A stretch of DNA of 64,000 bases, taken from Tigriopus japonicus (lineage: Eukaryota; Arthropoda; Copepoda; Harpacticoida; Harpacticidae). Positions 37,131 through 47,230 of the stretch are shown here, one piece after another; position 1 is the stretch's first letter; each line of letters begins with the position of its first letter. A program made the translations under genes and the position numbers. The DNA is taken from contig CM021314.1 in the NCBI GenBank assembly GCA_010645155.1, positions 913,857 through 977,856 on the forward strand. Reading direction: 5' to 3'. The notes beneath the pieces were generated by a model. It was not told where the DNA came from. It saw nothing but the letters and a program-made list of their open reading frames with translations, and made no database searches.

Positions 37131-40100
37131 ACACTAAAATTAAAAGATTAAGCTCGAAATCGACTCGTCTTTGCAAGAAGCAATTGTTTCCAAATGGTTG
37201 AAAAGGAAAAAGCGCAAGATTAGTTTGGGAACCAATTTTCACTTCTTTTATCTTTTACAAGTCTTTTTGTTTTACATTTTCGCTCACATTTTGTGTTTTT
37301 TTTTTTAAACTTTTGCCACTCTCTTTCTTGACTAGAGAGAATGGGTCCAATTATGTCATGTCCATACTCTTTTACCAGAGTGGCTCTATTTTCTGTTGAT
37401 AATAACAATACAAAAGGTTTTTAGGGGTGCTTCAACCTATGTTTTGAGGTGTGGCCTCTTCTAACCAAATTTCGAATGGCCAACATGCACTTGTTAGAGC
37501 CCCTCGCTCCTTGGACAAAGCTCGAGCTCCAAATTGCTTTAAGCATTTTTTCCGAGTGATGTCATCGGAAATCATTCAGACTTTTCCTCAAACCAATGCA
37601 TTTCCAACTTTTTGTATTTGTCCGTCAATCCCAAAGACATGAACGAGCTCCACGAATCATTGCACCCTGCAACTGTGCAGTATGTCCCATAAAAAAGTCC
37701 GAAAGTTTTCAAATTTATTTTTGGGCAGCTGTAAATATTATTTTTACTGTTTTAAGACTTAAGTGTAATCGTTTGACTGTGTACTTTGAGCTGATGTAAA
37801 CAAAATAGTGGGTTGTGAGTAAGAAATTGAGAAAAATGGATGCAAAGGAGAGTGCGACTGGTTTGCTGCGCGCCCAAACACCCATATAACAAAATGCAAC
37901 GATTGTTGAATCCCACCTGGCTCCGGTTTCATGTATCCAACGTTCACTCCTTGATGGAATACGTCCATGGAAGCCAGAAAAAGGTCATCCACGGTCTGCT
38001 TGCCTACCCACGGTCATCAGATAAGTGAAATAGAAAATGAGGCAAAATCCTATTAAACCGGTCCAAAAATTGACAAAGAAAGCCAATATTTAAAAAACTA
38101 CTACGCAACAGTTGCCCATGACCAACAGTTCAAGTCATTTTTGACCAATTTCTACATAGTAGTTTACGAAATATCGGCTTCCTTGGCCAATTTCCGGATT
38201 GATCTCAAAAGCGGGATTTTGCCTCATGCTGTCCCACTAGTCGGATGGCCTTGGGTGCAAGAGCAGACCGTGGATGGCCTTTTCCTGGCTTCCATGAACG
38301 TGGTCCATCAAGGAGTGAATGTTGGATTCAGAAAACGGTAGCCAGGTGGCATCCAAAATTTTTGTTTCATTTTGTTTTACGAGTTTTTGGGCAAGCAGCA
38401 AAGCAGTCATAACCTCCTTTCATATATTTATCTCATATTTTTAAATGGCAAACCACTTTTGAGTTCACATCGTCTCAGAATATACAGTCAAATGATGACA
38501 CACAAGTATTAAGACAGTAGAAATAATGATTATTGCTTTCAAAGAAATACTCTTGAAAGTTTCGCATTTTTTTGGGACAACCTGTAGCTCAAGCTAGCGT
38601 GAAATAGATTTCCCCAATAAGTGGCTAACACACCAAGAATACATTTATTTCGTTGCTTCCAATTGAAGGAAAAACACGCTCAATTCGTGCATTTGTCCAA
38701 GGGTGAACTTTCCTATGGGAGCCTTTCGAAACATTAAAGGTTTGATATTTTCTTTAAAATTTCTATTTGACCAATTTAACTTCGAGTCCTAAAAACGGAC
38801 AATTGTTGAAATATTTTTCGGTGTAGGAGCTGTACCATAAATATTCATTTTTTCAATCTTTTCAATTCGACTTTTCAGATACATTTAGAAGAACTGATCC
38901 ATTAGAAATCTAATACGAGTTTGCTTTCCTTTAAATTTTGAAATTTTCACGGAGGGTCCGTAATTGTTGATTTTACAGGGCTTGTCGTTTGAATACAAAC
39001 AAAGATCATTGAAAGAATGGGAAGTGAAAGGGTCGGCGAGACTACTAGTTCCAATGTTTGCAACCACATTTTGCCGTTTTCCATGCTTTCCAGACACTTG
39101 TTCGAAAGGTACACGTTGGAATCGAACGGGAATACTTACTGCCTCGCCGTGCCCTTGATGAGGTGTTGCAAAAAAGAAACTTCAAGCATTTTTGCAAAGC
39201 CTGTCTGAACATGAACAGAGACCTTGAAGACATTCTCGGGTTCAAACAACCTTGACAGGACATCAACAAGGATTTTCTTCCCACACTCGAAAGTGCTCTC
39301 TAAAAACTCAATCAGTTCAATTGAATCCGTCTAGACAATGTACATGTACATATGTATGAATGATCAAAATGGATCGTCATTATGGAGATGAGAGGTTTGT
39401 GTCATCCGTGCTCAAAAGTTGAATGAACGGGACAAATTTGGCAAATGAATCGAAGCAAACTGGAAATGCATTCACGGCCATTCTCTTGACAAAGACAAGA
39501 CGACCAAGTTGTTCTGGGTGGATGCAGATCTTTGGACGAGCAAACCGGTTGCATAAAGCAAGGGAAAACAAAAGTCATTTACCATTCGTAGTCAGAAGCG
39601 TCGGTTTAAACAAGAAGCGATTTTTCTTGCTACTTGCTCCTTGACAATCAAGTTAACAGCAGCACTAGCCCAAGAAGCGAGCACTTTCATGGATCGACGA
39701 CGTCCTGGAAAATGCATCAAACCTTGCAAATTTCCCAGAAGCGTTGTCTGAGTTTCGGCCCAGCGACCTTAAAGGTTGTTCAACTTGTTGTTTGTGCAGC
39801 AAGTCACTGCTGTTGAACCGGAGAGTTGGTCGGCTGGATGGCGTTGTTATCATTTTTCAAGATATATGGGACGACTCAAAGTGAGTTGGAACAAAGAAGC
39901 CTTTTTGGCCGTTTCGAAGTCCATCTTGATGGAACATGCTCCCCCAATGAACCCACCCATATTTTCTCCGAAGAGCTCCTGTTTCCGCATTGATGTGTCT
40001 TACATGTCTTGACGATAAATCCAGGCGATGGTAATCGAGGTTGCGTGACCACATTATCATAACATTCCGCGACAAGTTTCAAAACTCTGTATTTTGAGGT

Positions 40101-41467
40101 TCCAGAAAAGACTGCTTTTCCAACCCAAAGTGTCCCATTTTTGTGGCTTGTCAATGATGGACCAGTGAGCTACGGATCGCATGAATTTGGAGAAAGTAAC
40201 ATTTTATCCAGTTGAATTACTTTAGCCCCCCCTTGGAGCAAAAAAGGCACTTAATTAATAATTGATATAGTCTTGCTTGATCAGTTTTTATTGAATTCTA
40301 GATAATGCATTGTCCACCCGAAATGTTTTGAAAATAAATCCAATTTTCAGTTGCTTTGATGACATTCCAGCCAATTTTCTGTCACGTCCTTAGGACTTGG
40401 GATTTTTGTATCTATGCCTGACCTTTAAAGAGAAGATTTCAAATTTACCAACATTTTCTACTAAAACTAAACTTTTGAAAAGGTGGTCATTTTCATGCCT
40501 ATTTGAACAAATGTTCATTCAATCCGTCGGCCTTAGGTGGAAATTTTTGGAGGAAACAAAGGACCTTTACTCTAGATTGTGAATTACGGGTCTGGGTTAA
40601 CAAATCGGAAGCCTCAACACACGAAAACAGGGTGTAGCGATAATAAGGCATACAAGTACACTCGGAACAGACATCGGTGTACAGTTTTGTACACACAAAA
40701 CTGAGAACGTTGGTATCCCAAACCATGATTTTAACGACGTTTGTTATTTCATACCTCATTATGTGTAAAATGACAGCTACATTATTCCATGTATCAAAAA
40801 GACGTGAAGTTCTGAGTGCTAATTTTGGTCCGAGACGAAAAATCTTTTACTAAGAACTATTCCGATTTTTCACATTCGCTAATCATTTATTTTCCTTATG
40901 ATTGTCGGAAAGATTTTTTCTTGCTTAAATAATTGAGACAATATTTAACATTTCCTTGAAACAGCGAAAATATTTCAAAATCGAGAAAGAGTGGAGAAAT
41001 GTTTTTTCAAGTGTTTGATATTTTTAAAAAATATGCTTCGGGGCCCAAGCAACTACGAATTTCACCATGCCCGGCAAACACTCAACAACTGAAAAGAAAC
41101 CGTTCTCAAGACATGCTTTCATATTAAGAGATTGAGTGAGTGGAGTGAGTTGCAGGTAATTCAGTTTCTGCTCTAAAATGTCCTCGAAGATTTTTCCGAT
41201 ATTTTTAACGCAAACTTGACTATGACTTAGTTTTCTTAAAAGCCTGAACTGGGTTCCGACAATGTCTTGAGAGTAGATAGCAAAATGTATTGATCATTTC
41301 GCGTTGTTGTCCATTAGGACCATTACCCTTGAAATTGTTTCGCACGAAAGCAAAAAGATGCGCTAGGTACGAGCAAATTCCGGCCAGTCGATTCATTTCC
41401 CCACATCAAATAATCCAAGCCGCCCAATCTCTGACTTTTGCCCCATTTTATCTGCCTTGACTGGGTC
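37131..41467. other. Gene-poor stretch before the nanos-like gene
   Basis: It contains the imperfect inverted repeat at 37911-38352 and otherwise only short frames. Around 39.0-40.2 kb several frames on both strands look protein-like in patches (for example a minus-strand frame at 39380-39571), but I recognise no family and could not join them by splice sites. They may be decayed transposon remains. Confidence 0.45.
37911..38352. repeat. Imperfect inverted repeat, arms ~200 bp
   Basis: The left arm (about 37911-38107) is the diverged reverse complement of the right arm (about 38155-38352), with a loop of about 50 bp. Both arms share CACCTGGCT, CACTCCTTGATGG, CATGGAAGCCAG and ATCCACGGTCTGCT. 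Read outward, each arm encodes the peptide FLASM(D/N)V(F/V)HQGVNVG, but stops follow or precede it in both. It may be an inverted duplication of a gene fragment or an old foldback element. Confidence 0.65.
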
Positions 41468-42410
41468 ATGACAACCGTAATCAACGCCCTTCTCTTTGAC
41501 GGACCTTCTTGGCAATTAATCGAGCAATGCAATTTTTTCAACGACACCCTCGAGATTGACCGTCTCTTTCAACAGCCTCGACCCACACCCTCCCTCTGGC
41601 CCCCTAAGGAGGTAATTCATTGACTTTTCCGGTTCACTTGATCTCAATTTACCCGGTTGTTGTCCTCCCACTAATCCCATACAGAAAGCTTCAGATATTT
41701 GGCGACTCAATAACCCCGGTTTGACCGTGGGAAACCACCCCTGGTCTGGCTCGGTGATTCGGAGCAACAACGGTTACACTAACGATTCCTCATCCGAGGA
41801 TGTTGCGGTGTCCGTGGGTGTGGTCGGAACTCGACCGCCCAACTCTTGGCGAGACAAGGTTCGCTCCAGTAAATTATCCCTCAATGCCCCCGAGTTTGTC
41901 CCCAAATCGATCGCCCCCTCCGTGTCGCCTCGACCGGAGAATAAATTTACCCCCTTGCCCACCCGACCTTCTTGGCCCGCCTCCCGTTCGACCACGCATC
42001 ATCAATCAGGGCGGTCTCAGCGAGGTGGTCGAAAGGGATTTCGCGGGACACCCCTCCCACCGTCTTCGTTGTTGGTGAAATTAGCATCGGATGGATTCGT
42101 CACGTCTTCATCAGACGAATCCATCATGGGTTCCCAAACGCGTTCAAAGGAAGTTCTGATGCAAGACGAGGGTTGTTTGTATTGTTCGCGACGCGGTTAT
42201 GACGTGGATATGGTGTCCTCGCATTGTTTGCGCCATCCCATCACTCAAGCTATCATCTGCCCCAATCTCAAAGGACGATTGTAAGGAAAGTTGTCAATTA
42301 CTAGGAATACGAGTGAGAATAAGCCCAAATTTCCATCTATTTTTAGGTGCCCCAGATGCGGGGACCAGGGTCGACATTCCCATACGGAACGAGAATGTCT
42401 CAATCGGTGA
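41468..42410 (+). CDS. nanos: Nanos-type zinc-finger RNA-binding protein with PAM2-like motif
   Basis: Three exons, 41468-41611, 41685-42280 and 42347-42410, join in frame (804 nt, 267 residues) with introns of 73 and 66 bp. The C-terminus carries both Nanos CCHC motifs. The first is C-x2-C-x12-H-x11-C (CLYC ... SSH ... IIC). The second, C-x2-C-x7-H-x4-C (CPRC ... HSH ... EREC), is followed almost at once by the stop. The second intron splits the two motifs. Nanos proteins repress mRNAs with Pumilio and recruit deadenylases, chiefly in germ cells. Near residues 112-121 lies LSLNAPEFVP, close to the PAM2 motif that binds the MLLE domain of poly(A)-binding protein. The rest is Ser/Pro/Arg-rich and probably disordered. 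The spacing H-x11-C is one residue longer than I expect for the family. The gene converges on TTC1. Confidence 0.85.
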
Positions 42411-42500
42411 TATAAACTCTGAATTCTCTGACTCGGAGCCATCACCAGATTTTATCGACTTTTACAGCCTTGTACGTATTCCAATTAGTGATTTTATCAA

Positions 42501-42506
42501 AATAAA
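42501..42506 (+). terminator. Poly(A) signal AATAAA of the nanos-like gene
   Basis: It lies 91 bp after the TGA at 42408-42410. The TTC1 signal on the other strand is 36 bp further on, so the two 3' UTRs probably overlap or abut. Confidence 0.65.
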
Positions 42507-42541
42507 CGATGAACTCGGAACTGAGAAATGAATGCAAAAGA

Positions 42542-42547
42542 TTTATT
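42542..42547 (-). terminator. Poly(A) signal AATAAA (minus) of TTC1
   Basis: TTTATT on the plus strand is AATAAA on the minus strand, 54 bp beyond the TTC1 stop. Confidence 0.65.
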
Positions 42548-42600
42548 GTAAAGATTGCAAGATAAACTATCACAAACGAGATGAAGAACGACCAGGACCC

Positions 42601-44850
42601 TCAGGATTTGTTGTTTTGCGAGAAATTCACGGAATAATTGCCCGATTCGGGATCTTGGACGAATTGAAAGTTTTCCGTGGACAAACCAAACGGGTTCAAC
42701 ACCATATTCCCGAGCTTCTTTAAATTGGCTAAAAATAGGAAAGAAAAAAATTAGCTAGCCTCATGGGTTAAGCATGAGCAAAGCTGGAAGGAAGTCTTAC
42801 CCATCATTTCTGCTTTGATTTGCTCATCTTTGGCCTTAACTTTTTCAGGTAAACGCTAAACAAAAGGGGACGAGGTCTTCTTAATCTTGTGAATCAAGAA
42901 TGCGATTGCGAACCTTACCACTCGGACGGCCACGTTAGCTTGGGCGTGTTTTGGGTCCAGTTCCAAGACTTTTTCAAAGTCTTTCAAGGCCTCATGGGGT
43001 TTATCTTGGTCCTCGTAGGCTTGGGCTCGTCGGACTAAAGCTTTGAGGTAATCGGGTTTGAGCTCGAGCGACTCGGAACAATCTTGGATTGTGGCGACCA
43101 AATCACCCTGAGTGGATATATAGCGGTCTATGAACGATTCAAGTCGCACAAACGTTACTTTACTCAGGCGTGTATCTACCTTTTTGAATTGAGCCGCGGC
43201 GCGGTTGGCAAATAGAATGGCTCGATCGTCTGGAAAACTCAAGGGACACACTTCCAGGGCTTCTGAGTACAAGGCCACGGCCTCGACATTTTGACTGGCC
43301 AAATATGCGGCATTGCCCGACTGCTTGAGCTCCAGCGCCTTCGTGTGTCGTTCCTATGGGTGCGTCAATAGGTAATGGAAAACATTAGAGCGTAATTTCG
43401 AAAAAGAAAGCTGAAACGACGAGTTCCAGACTGTCTAACAATGATAACCGGAAATTTATTTCTTTACAACCTACACTAATTTCTACGGGAGGAGACGTGG
43501 CGAAGTGGTCAGCGCAATTTCTTAGTGAGAGAGAAGTCTCGGGTTCGATCATCACCCCTGATCTCTCTCTTTCTCTCGAACGGCTATCGTGCGGAAAATA
43601 CGTTGTCCGTGTTCAATTCTATATACATTTTTTTAAACCCGGATGTTATGAAGGTCGGCTCAAGCTCACATACTAACATTTCAAAAATATTTCTATGGAA
43701 ACCGGATTCACTCCCAAGACCAACCGAGGAAAATAGCGCATTCAAAGCGCTTCATTAAGCCAAGTTTAACGCTGCACCCTTTAGACTCGTTTCCATTTTC
43801 CATTACACTTTGACTTCAATTGGATTTGGTGAATTTGTGAAGAAGAGCATTTCCGGTGAGAAAATATAAAAAGAGCACACTATGAGATTAAGAGTTACCA
43901 ATAATGTAATGATCTCCTATGCACAAATTCAATCCCACAAATCTTGAGTCCAGTGAAGGGACTGAGCCGTCCTGAACATTTCCTACCTCTCTCTGGGTTG
44001 GACTTAAGGCCGCTTCCGCTTCATGTCGAAGTCGCTCTCGCGTTTCTTTCTCATCTTGACGTCGTTTTTCCCGATCATGATCGTCGTCATCCTCATCTTC
44101 ATCATAGTGCGGTTCTTTCTCTTCGTCCGATGGGCGGGTCGTGGCGCGCTTCGAAGTCCGAGGATCATCGGGGCTCGAACCCCTTATCCGTTCCAACGGC
44201 GGCGCGCTTTCAGCGTCGTGAAATTCGGCCAACTCGTCGTGGTCGTCGTGTTTGGCGGGTTTGGCATCGCTCTTGTCGTGACTCGGGTGACTTTGAGCAT
44301 CCTAGAAAACCATGAGAGGTCACTTCGAGTACGTTTCCAATGAAGGGCTGGGATTTGAGAAACAATGTAAAAACGGGTAGCATTGGGAAAGAAAGAAAGA
44401 AATACTTAGTCAGAAACGTTTAGTTTTTACCAAAAGAGAAGTTCCCGTTTGCCCGTGCCCAAAAAAAGTCAGGGTCAACCGAGCATTGGAAAACAATTGA
44501 ATTGACAGCTAATGAAGCTTTGTTTGAACCGTTCGTTCTGGGCTTTTCATTTCACCGTTTTAGCCAACACTGTCAACTCATAATGGCTGTCTGCGCAAAT
44601 TCCGTGGACGAATGTTAGGATAGAAAACGTATAATTGAGGCACATCGATGACGAGTCCAGCCGAAACGCAACAACCTTTTCCTACGTCAGGTAAATGCCC
44701 AAGTTAACCCCATAAATTGTCGAGTGATGGATGGATGATAAGATGATGATTGATGCTTACTTGGAAATGAACCTCGGACTGCTCGTTCTCGACGTCGGAA
44801 TCTTGGTCCAAACTCGCTTGGATCTGTTCTTCTACCGAAGGCGCTTCCAT
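42601..44850 (-). CDS. TTC1: Tetratricopeptide repeat protein 1 (TTC1) orthologue
   Basis: Six minus-strand exons, 44850-44761, 44301-43987, 43353-43180, 43107-42919, 42855-42801 and 42728-42601, join without frame breaks (951 nt, 316 residues; human TTC1 is 292). The N-terminus is acidic and disordered, with Asp/Glu/His runs. Three TPR units follow ([56 protein letters not shown]). The C-terminal signature [20 protein letters not shown] is diagnostic of TTC1. TTC1 is a co-chaperone-type adaptor reported to bind Hsp70/Hsp90 and Ras/G-alpha proteins in the cytoplasm. Intron 43354-43986 (633 bp) holds a tRNA-like sequence, and intron 44302-44760 shows nothing notable. Start chosen as the first ATG of an exon that splices in phase 0. 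Confidence 0.92.
43491..43560 (+). other. tRNA-like sequence with A and B boxes (SINE head or tRNA pseudogene)
   Basis: TGGCGAAGTGG (43498-43508) matches the polymerase III A-box consensus, and GGTTCGATC (43542-43550) matches the B box at a tRNA-like distance. The expected T-stem and acceptor-stem pairing is poor, and a pyrimidine-rich CT tract follows, so this is not a functional tRNA. It lies in an intron of TTC1, antisense to it. A tRNA-derived SINE is possible. Confidence 0.35.
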
Positions 44851-46043
44851 TTCGGGATTTCAGGACAAGTCTGGGCGGGATGGGAATTCTAAATATTCTT
44901 GGGCAGTGAGATTCGTTCGCGCACAAAGCCACACTTTTCTGGAAAACTCAGAAGTAAATAAACAACAAACCTAAACTCAAAAGAAAGGTGACGCTGACTC
45001 TTTTGACCGGTTTTGAGTTGACCGGTTTGGTAATAAAAAGCGGATCCTAAAAGGAAAGACAAAGCCTGGACAGCGAGAGACCAGAGCGAATGTGTCCGGC
45101 TATTCATTCTTAAAGGGATTTGATACTTGAAGGGGCTGCGTGTTGGGCCATCCGATCGTCTTAAGCGGCTGAAACCCGCGGTTGAATTTTGCCACGAGAT
45201 TCGGCTTCAACAACGTTGTGCCCGTGTTGATGGGAAAGACGGGGTTCTGGAGCTGGATTGCCTCTTTCGAGACTATCGATTCTTATCAAAACGATTCTCC
45301 GGAATGACGGGCAAAAAGTATTTAAATGCAAGACTCTTCCTAAAAGACGTCACCCTGCCATTAAAGTCGTGCCCAATCCAACAGTGTCACCGCCATGGGT
45401 TCATGCGTCAATGCTTTGCGAAAGGGGAAACGCGAATTTCACTGGACGGGCGTTTTAGTAGTGACAGCTTTTCCGACCTTTATGATATGATATACCATCT
45501 AATTGCACCGTTTTGATGGAAAGCTGCATCAACCTCGAGATAAACGGGTGAATTAAATATTAAAGGTTCTTGAAACGACGCCAAAATGCACTATTCATTA
45601 GTGAAATAATGTTCTGGGCTCCGGGGAATGAAACGATTGAGAAATATAGTTGCGGATCGCGAAAAAAAACCGACAAGTTTTTTTCTGTATCCAACGGAAA
45701 TGAGCTGACAACAAAAATGATGAAACAAATAAATTGCATTAACATATTTAATACTAGGACCTGGAACTATATTATTACTACAGAAAAATTCAAAATTTAC
45801 TAAACTTAATATATTTTGACAAATACTTCAACATTTTCCTCGGGTTTTTAAATATTTTCTTTTTTTTTTAAGCCGGCAAAACCATTTCAGGAAAATTTGG
45901 GTGAAATAAGTAGATGGGAAATGCACAACAGTGCCTAAGCAATGCTTAAGCAACATGAAACAAAACATACCCAAATGAGTATAAAAGGGCATTGTACAAA
46001 AAACGACATTGATTCCAATTAACGAGTCCTCGCTCGAGCCCAC
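44851..46043. other. Intergenic between TTC1 and a hAT-like element
   Basis: It holds the TTC1 promoter side. A 129-codon plus-strand frame (45127-45516) begins at TTG and has no recognisable domain, so I do not call it a gene. Confidence 0.45.
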
Positions 46044-46051
46044 CCCACGTA

Positions 46052-46968
46052 CAGACCTGTTCAAGATACTTTGAAAAAGTATCTAGATAAAATAGAATTT
46101 TCTGCAAAGTATCTAGATAAATATACTTAAAAATATTTTCCCAAAAAAGTATCTAGATAAAACTAGTTCAAGATGCTTTGCTGAAAAAAGTACCTAGATA
46201 AAGTTACCTAAAGATATTTCCGAAAAAAGTAGCTAGATAAAATCAGTTCAAGATAGCTTCCCAAAAAAAGTATCTAGATAAAGATACTTAAAGATATTTC
46301 CGAAAAAGTATCTAGATAAAAATAGTTCAAGATAGCTTCCCGAATAAACGATCTAGATAAGATTCTTCAAGATACTTTTCAAAAAACGTATCTATATAAG
46401 ATACTTCTAGATACTTTCCTTCATAATGCATAATGTAAAATTATTTGTGCATTATGCACATTGAAAGTGGATGCATTAAAAATGCTAAGACTTGAGAGTG
46501 GACGCATGATGCACATTGAGAGTGGATGCATAGTGCACCCTTCCTCAAAGTGGATAATGAATACATCCTCAGATTCCTCACTCAATGTGCACAATGTGTC
46601 CACTCTCAAGTTTCAACATGCATTATGCATCCACTTTCAATGTGCATAATGGCCAAATAATTTGACATCATGCATTATGAAGAAAAGTATCTTTTCTAGA
46701 TATTTTTTAATGCACAATGCATACTAAACAATGCATAATGAATGCTTTAACAAAAAAGATTGAGAGAACACATTATCTAGACAAAGATAGCTTAAGATAG
46801 TTTTCCAAAAAAGGTATCTAGACAAAGATATTTCAAGATAGTTTGCCGATTTTTTTTAGATAAAGATACTTGAAGATACTTTCCCGAAAAAAGTATGTAG
46901 ATAAAGATAAAAGATAAATTATCTTTTATCTTTATCTTTCATCTAGATACGATAATTGAACGGGTCTG
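46052..46968. mobile_element. Non-autonomous hAT-like element with internal ~40-bp repeats, 917 bp
   Basis: The ends are inverted, CAGACCTGTTCAA at the left against TTGAACGGGTCTG at the right (12 of 13 paired). A perfect 8-bp target duplication CCCACGTA flanks them (46044-46051 and 46969-46976). An 8-bp duplication with CAG-starting ends is typical of the hAT superfamily. The interior is not transposase. It is a degenerate tandem array built around the palindrome TATCTAGATA, recurring about every 40 bp (near 46083, 46113, 46153, 46194, 46233, 46274, 46312 and 46353, and again after 46780). In the middle is a different palindrome-rich segment of TGCATTATGCA-like words (46420-46740). It inserted about 255 bp before the WDR70 ATG. 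Confidence 0.8.
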
Positions 46969-47133
46969 CCCACGTACCTTTTTGCACCATGTCGCAAATT
47001 GCGCTTATTTTGAAAACCGTTTGCGCTTTTCTCTTCATTTATCCGGAGGCACTCAACGATTGACAACAACTCGAACGTTATTTATAATTCCTACATAGCC
47101 TTACGTCTCGATCTCCCGTAGAATTTCCGTCTG

Positions 47134-47153
47134 TCTCTCTCTCTCTCTCTCTC
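47134..47153. repeat. (CT)n microsatellite in the WDR70 5' flank
   Basis: Ten tandem CT units end 77 bp before the WDR70 start codon, within the likely 5' UTR or core promoter. Confidence 0.85.
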
Positions 47154-47230
47154 GCCGCACGTCCGTTTCAATTCCTTCAATCCTCGATTACTCCATTGAA
47201 TTGTCATTCGATCGATCGATTGCCGACCCG

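Noticed and set aside
39017..40154. Protein-like patches on both strands, possible decayed transposase
   Set aside because: Frames are short and in conflict between strands. I could not recognise a family or join pieces by splice sites.
45127..45516. 129-codon plus-strand open frame between TTC1 and the hAT-like element
   Set aside because: It starts at TTG, has no homology I recognise, and no splice partners. Possible, but not supportable as a gene.
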